A DNA stretch of 64,000 nt from [Eubacterium] eligens ATCC 27750 (lineage in GTDB: Bacteria > Bacillota > Clostridia > Lachnospirales > Lachnospiraceae): positions 762,001 through 826,000 of the forward strand of contig NC_012778.1 of NCBI RefSeq assembly GCF_000146185.1. Direction: 5' to 3'. Below the pieces are notes generated by a model. That model was given only the letters and a program-made list of their open reading frames with translations. It did not search any database and was not told the origin of the DNA. The number at the start of each line of letters is the position of its first letter. The first letter of the stretch is position 1. The translations under genes were made by a program, and so were the position numbers. Positions 27,302 through 35,729 of the stretch are shown here, piece by piece.

Positions 27302-27312
27302 AGGAGAATAAT

Positions 27313-28578
27313 ATGGCAGGACATATGTATAATGGCAGGGAGACAGAACTTCTTATACCTGCAAGCAGTCTTGAAGTTTTAAAGATAGCAGTAATATTCG
27401 GTGCTGATGCCGTATATATCGGTGGTGAAGCATTTGGATTAAGAGCTAAGGCTAAGAATTTTTCAATAGAAGATATGAAAGAGGGCGTTAAGTTTGCCCA
27501 TGAAAGAAATGTCAAGGTATATGTTACAGCTAATATTCTGGCACATAACTATGACCTTGAGGGTGCAAGAGCTTACTTTGAGGAACTTAAGGAAGTAGGT
27601 CCTGACGCGCTTATTATATCGGACCCGGGAATGTTTACAATAGCAAAGGAAGTACTTCCGGATATTGATATACATATAAGCACACAGGCTAATAATACTA
27701 ACTATATGACATATAATTTCTGGTGGAATCAGGGTGCTAAGAGAGTGGTTTCAGCAAGAGAATTATCTCTTGAAGAGATTAAGGAGATAAGAGAGCATAT
27801 TCCTGATGAGATGGAGATTGAGACATTCATGCATGGAGCAATGTGTATATCTTATTCAGGCAGATGCCTGTTATCAAGTTTCCTTGCAGGAAGAGATGCT
27901 AACAGGGGAGCATGTACACATCCATGCCGCTGGAAATATGCTGTTGTTGAGGAGAACAGACCGGGACAGTTCATGCCTGTATATGAGAATGAGAGAGGAA
28001 CATATATATTTAACTCTAAGGATTTATGTATGATAGAGCATATTCCAGAGATGGTAAGTTCAGGTATTGACTCATTTAAGATTGAAGGCCGTATGAAGAC
28101 AGCACTGTATGTTGCAACTGTTGCAAGAACTTACAGACTTGCTATTGATGATTTTATAGAAGACCCGGAGAAGTACAAGGCTAGAATCCCATTCTATAAG
28201 AGTGAGATAAGCAAATGTACTTACAGACAGTATACAACAGGTTTCTTCTTTGGAAAGCCAGACGAGAATACACAGATATATGACAGTAACACATATATCA
28301 GGGAATACACATATCTTGGTATTGTAGGAGATGTTAACGAGCAGGGACTTTACCATATTGAGCAGCGTAACAAGTTCTCAGTTGGAGAGACAATTGAGGT
28401 TATGAAGCCGGACGGACAGAATATAGAAGTCACAGTTAAGCGTATTGTTGATGAGAATGGTAAGGATATGGAGAGCTGTCCACATCCTAAGCAGAACCTT
28501 TATATTGATTTGGGAATCCAGCTTGATAAGTATGATATCTTAAGACGTCAGGAAGAAGAAACAGAAGTTAACAGTTAA
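27313..28578 (+). CDS. trhP: U32-family protein, tRNA uridine-34 hydroxylation (TrhP-type)
   Basis: The 421-aa protein belongs to peptidase family U32. It shows IPASSLEVLKIAVIFGADAVYIGG at the start, FMHGAMCISYSGRCLLSSFLAGRDANRGACTH with the family cysteines, then DLCMIEHIPEM and SFKIEGRMKT. TrhP/YrrO proteins make 5-hydroxyuridine in tRNA with prephenate as cofactor and work with TrmR. It lies 11 bp after trmR. The old peptidase (collagenase) annotation is probably not its main role. It ends just before the hairpin that carries the sigK start. Confidence 0.88.
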   Translation: MAGHMYNGRETELLIPASSLEVLKIAVIFGADAVYIGGEAFGLRAKAKNFSIEDMKEGVKFAHERNVKVYVTANILAHNYDLEGARAYFEELKEVGPDALIISDPGMFTIAKEVLPDIDIHISTQANNTNYMTYNFWWNQGAKRVVSARELSLEEIKEIREHIPDEMEIETFMHGAMCISYSGRCLLSSFLAGRDANRGACTHPCRWKYAVVEENRPGQFMPVYENERGTYIFNSKDLCMIEHIPEMVSSGIDSFKIEGRMKTALYVATVARTYRLAIDDFIEDPEKYKARIPFYKSEISKCTYRQYTTGFFFGKPDENTQIYDSNTYIREYTYLGIVGDVNEQGLYHIEQRNKFSVGETIEVMKPDGQNIEVTVKRIVDENGKDMESCPHPKQNLYIDLGIQLDKYDILRRQEEETEVNS

Positions 28579-28599
28579 ATTAAAGAGACAGTTGGATAG

Positions 28600-28628
28600 G
28601 CAATTAAAGGCACCTTTACACATATGAT
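28600..28628 (+). promoter_or_regulatory. Possible sporulation-type promoter of sigK
   Basis: CATATGAT at 28621-28628 resembles the -10 of mother-cell sigma-E promoters; CATATGATA also fits the sigma-K -10 pattern CATAnnnTA. GCAATTA at 28600-28606, 14 bp upstream, is a partial match to the sigma-E -35. Transcription would start near 28635, after the ascending arm of the hairpin. This is inferred from consensus only. Confidence 0.35.
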
Positions 28629-28657
28629 ATATAAAAATGTGTAGGGGTGCCTTTTTG
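28606..28657 (+). terminator. Terminator hairpin that also contains the sigK ribosome binding site
   Basis: Bases 28606-28623 pair with 28637-28654 over 18 bp (two G-U pairs) around a 13-nt loop and are followed by T residues, so it should terminate the trmR-trhP transcript. The descending arm contains the AGGGGTG ribosome binding site of sigK (28643-28649), and the sigK TTG start at 28655 falls in the T-tract. Read-through RNA would hide the site; RNA starting in the loop would not. Confidence 0.8.
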
Positions 28658-29308
28658 AAAACATTTGAAAAACCATTATCGGCACAGGAAGAGAAAGAAT
28701 TGCTGATAAAATTACGCGAAGGCGATAGTGCGGCCAGAAATGCTCTTATAGAAAAGAACATGCGTCTTGTTGCACATATAGTCAAAAAATATACCTCTAC
28801 TGAACGTGATTATATTAATGAAGACCTTATTTCAGTGGGAACAATAGGACTTATTAAGGCTGTTGATTCATTTGACATAGAAAGAAATGTGAGATTCTCA
28901 ACATATGCTGCCAAATGTATAGACAACGAAATTCTTATGCTTTTCCGTCAGGATAAAAAGAAGGAACGGGAAGTGTCTCTTAATGAGCCTATAGGAAAGG
29001 ACAAAGAGGGAAATGAGATAAGCCTTAAGGATATTATCGGAGAAGATTCGGAGAAGAAACAGCCTGATGCTGTGGAAGATTATATGTTTTATGAGCAGAT
29101 TAAGTGTATATATGGTAATATAGAAAAGGTGCTTGCACCAAGAGAGATAGAGATATTAAAATACAGGTATGGACTTTTTGGTGCAAAGGAATGTACACAG
29201 AATGAACTTGCTGACAGGCTTGGAATAAGCAGAAGCTATGTGAGCAGAATAGAGAAAAAGGCACTTGGTAAATTAAGAGAAGTGCTTATTGAGTGGAAAC
29301 TTATATGA
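28655..29308 (+). CDS. sigK: RNA polymerase sporulation sigma factor SigK
   Basis: From TTG 28655 the protein is 217 aa. Region 2 reads ARNALIEKNMRLVAHIVKKY and EDLISVGTIGLIKAVDSFD, followed by FSTYAAKCIDNEILM. The segment EVSLNEPIGKDKEGNEISL and the C-terminal HTH TQNELADRLGISRSYVSRIEKKAL are typical of the late mother-cell factor sigma-K rather than sigma-E, F or G. The gene is in one piece, with no skin-type interruption. A short N-terminal extension may be a pro-sequence. An in-frame ATG at 28637 is the alternative start, but the AGGGGTG site fits TTG 28655. Confidence 0.88.
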   Translation: MKTFEKPLSAQEEKELLIKLREGDSAARNALIEKNMRLVAHIVKKYTSTERDYINEDLISVGTIGLIKAVDSFDIERNVRFSTYAAKCIDNEILMLFRQDKKKEREVSLNEPIGKDKEGNEISLKDIIGEDSEKKQPDAVEDYMFYEQIKCIYGNIEKVLAPREIEILKYRYGLFGAKECTQNELADRLGISRSYVSRIEKKALGKLREVLIEWKLI

Positions 29309-29331
29309 TAATATAGTCAGGAGGACATGAA

Positions 29332-31149
29332 ATGCAGATTACAGATGCAAAGGTAATAGCAGGCAGATTATCTAAGGTAAGGGATATCATGAAATCAGAA
29401 GGCGTTGATATATATGTAGTCGTAACAGGTGATTACCATATATCGGAGTATGCAGGAGATTATTTTAAGGAAAGAGAATTCATTACAGGATTCACAGGCT
29501 CTGCCGGAACGGCTGTTATAACACAGGATGATGCAAGGCTTTTCACTGACGGAAGATATTTCGTGCAGGCTGAAAAGCAGATTGAAGGGACAGGCTTTTC
29601 ACTGATGAAGGTCGGTGCTCCGGGTGTTATGAATGTGGCACAGTACTGTGAGAGTATAGTTAAAGATGGAATGAGCATGGGATTTGATGGAAGAACCATG
29701 CCGGCTGAAGAAGGAATTGAGCTGTCTGATATATGTAAAAAAGCAGGAGCAGGCTGTTTGTATGATTTTGATGCAATTGAGAATATATATGAGGACAGGG
29801 CAGAGTTTCCACACAGCAAAGCATTTTATCTTGATGAAGAGTACTCAGGAGAAAGCATAATAAGCAAGCTTTCAAGAATAAGAAAGTATATGGATAATAA
29901 AAATGCTGATATACATATTATGGCAACGCTTGACGACATATGCTGGACATTCAATATAAGAGGATGCGATGTTGAGTGCAACCCTGTTATTATGGCATAT
30001 TCAGTGATAACTAAGGATAAAGCATACATATATACTGATAAGGACAGGTTTGATGATAAGACGCTGGCCAAATTCGGAGAGGCATGTGTAAAGGTGCTGC
30101 CATATGACAGCATATATGGAGACATTACCAGAATGAATGGAAAAGTGCTTATTGATAAGAGACGTGTGAATATGCGTATATATGAGCTTATACAGTCTGG
30201 AAGAGATGTGGAAGCGGTACTGTCTGACAATCCGGCAATGCATTTTAAGGCAATAAAGAATGAGACAGAGATAAGGAATCTATATGGCATACATGTTGAC
30301 GATGGCGTGGCTGTAACAAAATTCATATTCTGGCTTAAGAAAAATGTTGCATCAGGTAATTTAACAGAAGCAGATGCAGCGGCATATCTTGATAATTTAA
30401 GAAGCAATATAAAAGATTACATAGAACTAAGCTTTGACACAATCAGTGCGTATAATGCAAATGCAGCGATGATGCATTACCATGCAGATGAAACCAATGC
30501 GGCTGTCTTAAAGCCGGAAGGCATGCTGCTTGTGGATTCAGGCGGACAGTATATGCGTGGAACAACTGATATAACAAGAACAATAGCACTTGGATCTGTG
30601 ACTGATGAGATGAAGATGTATTACACACTTACACTTAAAGGCATGTTAAGCCTGGCAAATGCAAAATTCTTAAAAGGCTGTAACGGTTTCAGTCTTGATA
30701 TTCTTGCCAGAGCACCACTGTGGAATGTCGGAATGGACTACCGATGCGGAACAGGCCATGGCATAGGATACCTTTTAAATGTGCATGAGAGTCCTAACGG
30801 GTTTCGATGGAAGCACAATCCGGGTAAGAATGACCTTGCAGTTATTGAAGAGGGCATGGTTACATCTGATGAGCCGGGGGTATATATTGAGGGCAGGTTC
30901 GGTATAAGAATTGAAAATGAGATTGTGTGCCAGAAAGATTTCGACAATGAATATGGCACATTTTTAAAGTTTGACATGCTTACAGTTGTTCCGATAGACT
31001 TAGAACTTGTTGATGTAAATTATCTTGATGCTGTTGATATTGAGCGGCTCAATAAGTATCAGGAAAGAGTATATAAGACGCTTGAACCGTATTTTGAAGG
31101 TGAAGAAAAGGATATGTTAAGAGAGGCAACCAGACCAATAGGAGGTTGA
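29332..31149 (+). CDS. pepP: Xaa-Pro aminopeptidase (M24B, aminopeptidase P)
   Basis: The 605-aa metallopeptidase has two creatinase-like N-terminal domains and a C-terminal pita-bread domain. Metal ligands lie in LLVDSGGQYMRGTTDITRTI (two Asp), the HGIGYLLNVHESP histidine, DEPGVYIEG and GIRIENEIV (Glu). The three-domain length matches the eukaryotic-like, cytosolic aminopeptidase P group, which removes N-terminal residues before proline. GGAGGACATGA gives the ribosome binding site. It is followed by a membrane protein gene after one base. Confidence 0.93.
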   Translation: MQITDAKVIAGRLSKVRDIMKSEGVDIYVVVTGDYHISEYAGDYFKEREFITGFTGSAGTAVITQDDARLFTDGRYFVQAEKQIEGTGFSLMKVGAPGVMNVAQYCESIVKDGMSMGFDGRTMPAEEGIELSDICKKAGAGCLYDFDAIENIYEDRAEFPHSKAFYLDEEYSGESIISKLSRIRKYMDNKNADIHIMATLDDICWTFNIRGCDVECNPVIMAYSVITKDKAYIYTDKDRFDDKTLAKFGEACVKVLPYDSIYGDITRMNGKVLIDKRRVNMRIYELIQSGRDVEAVLSDNPAMHFKAIKNETEIRNLYGIHVDDGVAVTKFIFWLKKNVASGNLTEADAAAYLDNLRSNIKDYIELSFDTISAYNANAAMMHYHADETNAAVLKPEGMLLVDSGGQYMRGTTDITRTIALGSVTDEMKMYYTLTLKGMLSLANAKFLKGCNGFSLDILARAPLWNVGMDYRCGTGHGIGYLLNVHESPNGFRWKHNPGKNDLAVIEEGMVTSDEPGVYIEGRFGIRIENEIVCQKDFDNEYGTFLKFDMLTVVPIDLELVDVNYLDAVDIERLNKYQERVYKTLEPYFEGEEKDMLREATRPIGG

Positions 31150-31150
31150 G

Positions 31151-32326
31151 ATGGAGTTAAAGGAATTTTCGCATAAGGGCGAAGCAATTGAAAAGGAGAT
31201 TAAGAAGGAGTTCCAGTTCATGGGACGGACAATTAAGAAACGCCGCGTAGGACTGGTTATCGCTGCAGCCGGAGTGATAGCGGTAATAGCAGTTGCACTT
31301 TTTATCCGTTCACAGCAGTTTGATGTGTGGGATTATGTAACTATAAGCTATGAGGGCGCTAACGGATATGCAAAACCAGAGTTTACTCTTAATAAGGACA
31401 GCCTGTATAAAGAACTTATGGGTAAAAGTACCGATTCGGATAAAGCATACAATGTTAAAATGCTGATTGCTTCTATAGATATATCAACAGAGGCAGAGGA
31501 TGTATCTAATGGTGATAAGTACAAGGTACGTCTTGAGATTGATAAAAAGTATGAGGATGCTGCAGGTGTTAATATGGGAAGCGGCAATAAAAAGATAAAA
31601 GCTGCGGGAATCCAGAAAGGGACTGCAATTAAATTGTTTGATAAAGTTGATGTGTTGTTTGCAGGAATCAGTCCGGAAGCGTCAGTAAGCATAACTAATA
31701 ACTGGGATGATGAATATCTTTCCGGGCTGACATTTACGGCAGATAAAGACAGCGGTATCAGTTTTGGAGAATCGGTAAAGGTTACATGTACGGCTTCCTA
31801 TGAGGATATAGCAAGACATGGATTCCTTGCTGATAATGTGGAACAGTCATATAATGCGGACAGGCTTCCTGGCTTTACAACGGATGTATCACAGATTGAT
31901 AAGAAAATAGTGGAACAGGTGAAAAAAGAGGTTCTGGAAACAATTGCTTCTGAAACATCTTCTAATACTTTTCATATGCTTTATAAAGCAACAAAGGATG
32001 CATCATTTCTTTATCATGTGAATAATGAAACATGTACAGACAGCAAGGTGACGGGTGTTTATTTCCTTTCAGGAAACGGAAAACAGACGGATGTTAATAA
32101 TTATATATATGTATTTGCATCAGCAGTTATATCAGATTCAGAAGACAGCAGAACGGTATATTATGCTTTTTCATACAGTAATACTTATATTAATGTGGAT
32201 GGAACATTTGACATGAACCATGATAACGAGAATAAAAGATATGTATGCAGTGACAATTACGAAAAGCTGTATGAGGAATGTGTCGGAAGTAAAAGTAACA
32301 GTTATTCGATTAATGAGATAAAATAA
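31151..32326 (+). CDS. Membrane-anchored extracellular protein of unknown function
   Basis: This 391-aa protein has a charged cytoplasmic N-terminus of about 33 residues, one membrane helix (VGLVIAAAGVIAVIAVALFI, about 34-54) and an extracellular part of about 335 residues. The first outer section, DVWDYVTISYEGANGYAKPEF, and the second, LFDKVDVLFAGISPEASVSI, look like two related beta modules. I have seen this pattern in uncharacterised Lachnospiraceae anchored proteins, some with a zinc ribbon at the N-terminus, which is absent here. The ATG follows pepP by one base with GGAGG in the end of pepP. No function can be assigned. Confidence 0.75.
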   Translation: MELKEFSHKGEAIEKEIKKEFQFMGRTIKKRRVGLVIAAAGVIAVIAVALFIRSQQFDVWDYVTISYEGANGYAKPEFTLNKDSLYKELMGKSTDSDKAYNVKMLIASIDISTEAEDVSNGDKYKVRLEIDKKYEDAAGVNMGSGNKKIKAAGIQKGTAIKLFDKVDVLFAGISPEASVSITNNWDDEYLSGLTFTADKDSGISFGESVKVTCTASYEDIARHGFLADNVEQSYNADRLPGFTTDVSQIDKKIVEQVKKEVLETIASETSSNTFHMLYKATKDASFLYHVNNETCTDSKVTGVYFLSGNGKQTDVNNYIYVFASAVISDSEDSRTVYYAFSYSNTYINVDGTFDMNHDNENKRYVCSDNYEKLYEECVGSKSNSYSINEIK

Positions 32327-32336
32327 AAATACTATT

Positions 32337-32364
32337 TTGTAAATATCTGTTTATGTGATATAAT
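32337..32364 (+). promoter_or_regulatory. Promoter of the first type IV pilus operon (gspE-pilT)
   Basis: A TTGTAA -35 (32337-32342) and a perfect TATAAT -10 (32359-32364) are 16 bp apart, with TGA directly before the -10 (extended -10). Confidence 0.7.
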
Positions 32365-32375
32365 TTAGTAAAATT

Positions 32376-32401
32376 GGTCAAAGCAGGGGGAGTTGACCTG
32401 C
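32376..32401 (+). promoter_or_regulatory. Leader with two mutually exclusive pairings before gspE
   Basis: GGTCAA (32376-32381) can pair with TTGACC (32393-32398), while GCAGG (32383-32387) can pair with CCTGC (32397-32401). Both use bases 32397-32398, so they exclude each other. The element is short and may be chance; it does not match a c-di-GMP riboswitch. Confidence 0.3.
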
Positions 32402-32417
32402 GGAAAGAGGTTGAAGG

Positions 32418-34265
32418 GTGAATTATAGAAAGAAAATACGTTTGGGAGACGTACTTGTAAAAAAAGGCATAATTGATGAGAATCAGTTACAGACTGCACT
32501 TTCAAGACAGAGAGAGCAGGGCAAGATGCTTGGTGAAATGGTTATTGCACTTGGATATGCAACACAGAGGGATATTAATGAAGCACTTTGCGACAGTCTT
32601 GGAATAGATTTTGTTGATATGAGAGAAACAGATGTCAGCGAAGATGTACTTTCTATGCTTGATGAAAATATTATGAGAAAGTATACGCTTGTTCCTCTTG
32701 GGGATGCACCTGATAATCCGGGAGCAATAAGAGTTGCTATGGCTGATCCTACTAATATTCTTGCCATGGATGATATTAATATTGTTACAGGCAAGCAGGT
32801 AGTTCCTGTTCTTGCTAATGCGTCTGATATTAATGCTTTCTTTGATAAAGCATTTGGACAGAAGCAGGCACAGAGTATTGTTGACCTTTATAAGAAGGAA
32901 CAGGGGGACGTATTCAAGGAAGAGACTAAGGAAGATAAGGCAAGAAGAGAAGAAATTGAGAATGCGCCTATTGTTCAGCTTATTAACAGTGTTATAGAGC
33001 AGGCGGTAAGACAGAGAGCTTCCGATATACATATAGAGCCAATGGAGAAGAGTATCCGTGTAAGGTACAGAATTGATGGTAATCTCCGTGAAATTATTGA
33101 TTATGATAATACGCTTCTTGGTGCTATCACAACACGTATAAAGATTATGTCAGGTATGGATATCTCTGAAAAGAGAAAGCCACAGGATGGTCGTATTACT
33201 CTTAATGTAGACGGAAGAGAGTATGATATCCGTGTATCTAATCTTCCTACTGTATATGGCGAGAAATGTGTTATGAGAATTGCGTCCAAAGAAGGGTTTA
33301 ACATTGATAAATCCAAGCTTGGACTTACACCGGCTGACCTTAAGGTATTTGATGATATCTTAAAGAACCCACATGGAATTATTCTTGTAACAGGACCTAC
33401 AGGATCTGGTAAGTCTACGACACTTTACACAGCTTTAAGTGAACTGAATACAGAAGATGTTAATATTATCACAGTTGAAGATCCTGTCGAGGCTAATATT
33501 GATGGTATCAATCAGGTACAGGTTAATAATAAGGCTAACCTTACATTTGCAACTGCCTTAAGATCAATCCTTAGACAGGATCCGGATATCATTATGATTG
33601 GTGAGATCCGAGATGGTGAAACAGCTGAGATTGCAGTAAGAGCTTCTATTACCGGACATCTGGTTGTTAGTACATTACATACTAACAGTACAGCAAGTTC
33701 TGTTGCCCGTCTTGAAGATATGGGAATAGAATCTTACCTTATAGCTGATTCGCTTGTTGGTATTATTGCCCAGCGACTTGTAAGAAAGCTGTGTGACTGC
33801 AAGATGCCTAAAGAGGCAAGTGCAGCAGAGAAAGAAATGTTAGGCCTTAATCCGGATGAACCATTTACAGTATATGAACCATGTGGCTGTAAGCTTTGTA
33901 ATGGAACAGGTTACTATGGACGACTTGGTATCTATGAGATAATGAAGATAACACCTTCTATTAAGAGACTTATTTCTAAACATGCTGATGCAGAGGATAT
34001 TAAGAATCAGGCAATCAGTGAGGGAATGAATACCCTTAAGATGGCGGCAACCAATGCTGTTAAGGAAGGCGTCACAACAATTGCTGAGATGGTTAAGGCT
34101 ACTTATGAGGCAGAGGAAGATGATTCACAGCCTAATGCAAAGAATGCCAATGCCGGAGCAGTTAAGAAGCCGGCAGCACCAGCATCATCTTTGACATCCG
34201 GATTATCAGCCGGCAGGTCAGATGATAATGAAATTGTTGAAATAGAATTAGAGCAGATTGACTAA
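32418..34265 (+). CDS. pilB: Type IV pilus assembly ATPase (GspE/PilB) with MshEN domain
   Basis: The 615-aa hexameric ATPase powers pilus extension. The N-terminal MshEN domain reads RLGDVLVKKGIIDENQLQTA and then LGEMVIALGY, which follows the two-part motif known to bind cyclic di-GMP in MshE. The core has Walker A GPTGSGKSTT (about 325), the Asp box, Walker B with DPDIIMIGEIRD (about 390) and the His box. Zinc cysteines are in CDCKMP and CGCKLCNG (about 460-494). A proline- and alanine-rich tail of about 60 residues is extra. The start is a GTG preceded by AGAGG and GAAGG. It is the first gene of the locus behind a strong promoter. Confidence 0.95.
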   Translation: MNYRKKIRLGDVLVKKGIIDENQLQTALSRQREQGKMLGEMVIALGYATQRDINEALCDSLGIDFVDMRETDVSEDVLSMLDENIMRKYTLVPLGDAPDNPGAIRVAMADPTNILAMDDINIVTGKQVVPVLANASDINAFFDKAFGQKQAQSIVDLYKKEQGDVFKEETKEDKARREEIENAPIVQLINSVIEQAVRQRASDIHIEPMEKSIRVRYRIDGNLREIIDYDNTLLGAITTRIKIMSGMDISEKRKPQDGRITLNVDGREYDIRVSNLPTVYGEKCVMRIASKEGFNIDKSKLGLTPADLKVFDDILKNPHGIILVTGPTGSGKSTTLYTALSELNTEDVNIITVEDPVEANIDGINQVQVNNKANLTFATALRSILRQDPDIIMIGEIRDGETAEIAVRASITGHLVVSTLHTNSTASSVARLEDMGIESYLIADSLVGIIAQRLVRKLCDCKMPKEASAAEKEMLGLNPDEPFTVYEPCGCKLCNGTGYYGRLGIYEIMKITPSIKRLISKHADAEDIKNQAISEGMNTLKMAATNAVKEGVTTIAEMVKATYEAEEDDSQPNAKNANAGAVKKPAAPASSLTSGLSAGRSDDNEIVEIELEQID

Positions 34266-34289
34266 TGGCTGCGTGATGGGGGTTATATT

Positions 34290-35354
34290 ATGTTTACAGT
34301 AGAGCAGCTGCTTACGATAGCAAAAGAAAAAAAGGCAAGTGATGTACATGTTACAGTCGGACTGCCACCAAGAGTCAGAATTAATGGAGACCTTGTTGAT
34401 CTTGAATATCCAAGGCTTACTCCGGCAGATTGTGAAAAGCTTATTCTTGATATTATGGATGAGAGACAGGAAAATATGTTTAAGGACAGAGGAGAACTGG
34501 ATTTCTCATTCTCGATTCCGAATATAGGCAGATACAGAGTTAATGTGTTCAGGCAGAGAGGTTCTGTTGCGTGTGCAATGAGAATTGTTGGAACAGAAAT
34601 CCCTTCCCCTGAAAGTCTTGGTGTACCTAAGTCAGTTATTGACCTGCATTCCAAGAAGAGAGGGCTTGTGCTTGTAACAGGTCCTACGGGTTCAGGTAAG
34701 TCTACAACACTTGCTTCACTGATTGACAGGATTAATGATAACCGCAATGCACATGTAATAACACTGGAGGATCCTATAGAGTATCTTCACAGTCATAGAA
34801 AAGCCATGATTAACCAAAGGGAAATCGGGCTTGATACACGTTCTTATGCAGATGCATTAAGGGCAGCGCTCCGAGAAGATCCTGATGTTATTCTTGTTGG
34901 AGAAATGAGAGATCTTGAGACAATATCAACAGCCATAACTGCGGCTGAGACAGGACACCTTGTATTTTCAACACTTCATACAATTGGCGCAGCGGCAACT
35001 ATTGACAGAATTATTGATGTATTTCCGCCACACCAGCAGCAGCAGATAAGAATCCAGCTTGCAGTTGTTCTTGAAGCTGTTATTTCACAGCAGCTTATAC
35101 CGACGGCTGACAGAAGAGGAAGGGTAGCTGCATTTGAAGTAATGCATGGAACCATTCCTATAAAGAATCTTATCCGTGAGGCTAAGACATATCAGATTAC
35201 AAGTGTTTTACAGACAGGAAGAAAAGACGGAATGATATCTATGGATGATGCACTTCTTGATTTGTATAATAAGGGTGTGATTGATGCTGAGAATGCGGTA
35301 AGTTATGCTCAGGATGTTAATTATGTTACCAAGAGAGTTAATCAGTTCTTCTAA
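34290..35354 (+). CDS. pilT: Pilus retraction ATPase PilT
   Basis: The 354-aa ATPase drives pilus depolymerisation and twitching motility. Walker A GPTGSGKSTTLASL is near residue 130, Walker B is DPDVILVGEMRDLET and the His box is GHLVFSTLHT. The C-terminal NLIREAKTYQI corresponds to the AIRNLIRE retraction motif. Length and motifs match PilT rather than PilB. Its presence predicts dynamic, retractable pili rather than a pure secretion pseudopilus. It lies 25 bp after pilB with GGGGG upstream. Confidence 0.95.
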   Translation: MFTVEQLLTIAKEKKASDVHVTVGLPPRVRINGDLVDLEYPRLTPADCEKLILDIMDERQENMFKDRGELDFSFSIPNIGRYRVNVFRQRGSVACAMRIVGTEIPSPESLGVPKSVIDLHSKKRGLVLVTGPTGSGKSTTLASLIDRINDNRNAHVITLEDPIEYLHSHRKAMINQREIGLDTRSYADALRAALREDPDVILVGEMRDLETISTAITAAETGHLVFSTLHTIGAAATIDRIIDVFPPHQQQQIRIQLAVVLEAVISQQLIPTADRRGRVAAFEVMHGTIPIKNLIREAKTYQITSVLQTGRKDGMISMDDALLDLYNKGVIDAENAVSYAQDVNYVTKRVNQFF

Positions 35355-35387
35355 TATGCGGATGTGATATGTAAGTAGGGGCGAGAA

Positions 35388-35714
35388 ATGTTTGCAAAAT
35401 TAAAAGAATGTAAAAGCATTAAAGAAATATATGAGGTTCTCGGAAGAGAGCCTTTTGAAAAGGTGGCAGAAGTGCTTCTTGTACTATGGAGTGCGCTGCC
35501 ACTTCCATCTATAATAACTCATGCAATGTGGGCTGGGAAAAATGTTGAAGGGTATGTGTACCGTTTTCATATGTTATCAAAATACCAGACCACGGTTATG
35601 TTTATGGGATTGCTGACAATCCAGTTTGTTCTTGTGTATGGTCTGGGACTGATATTGTGGGATAAAGGCCATGCCAGACAGAGGATTGTGGATTTCTTCA
35701 AGAAAGAACCCTGA
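35388..35714 (+). CDS. N-terminal part of an O-antigen-ligase-type membrane protein, cut by in-frame TGA
   Basis: The 108-aa reading frame has two membrane helices (VAEVLLVLWSALPLPSI and MGLLTIQFVLVYGLGLIL) and ends at a TGA (35712-35714). The same frame continues without any other stop for a further 347 codons with sequence that belongs to the same protein family. I therefore read 35388-36755 as one gene of about 455 codons broken by a nonsense codon. The start ATG has AGGGGCGAG upstream and lies 33 bp after pilT. If TGA were read through, or if it is a sequence error, a full membrane protein would result. Confidence 0.7.
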   Translation: MFAKLKECKSIKEIYEVLGREPFEKVAEVLLVLWSALPLPSIITHAMWAGKNVEGYVYRFHMLSKYQTTVMFMGLLTIQFVLVYGLGLILWDKGHARQRIVDFFKKEP

Positions 35715-35729
35715 AATATCTTTTTTATA

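Noticed and set aside
29826-30407. 193-aa minus-strand open frame opposite pepP
   Set aside because: Complete overlap with a well-supported metallopeptidase gene; composition typical of antisense frames.
32365-32417. Cyclic di-GMP riboswitch before pilB
   Set aside because: The leader is about 50 nt and lacks the conserved core of either c-di-GMP class; only weak alternative pairings are seen.
34283-34747. 154-aa minus-strand open frame opposite pilT
   Set aside because: Antisense to the Walker A region of pilT; no independent support.
35712-35714. TGA as a selenocysteine codon
   Set aside because: I see no obvious bacterial SECIS hairpin directly after the TGA, and the family has no redox cysteine at this point; a Trp-to-stop change is simpler.
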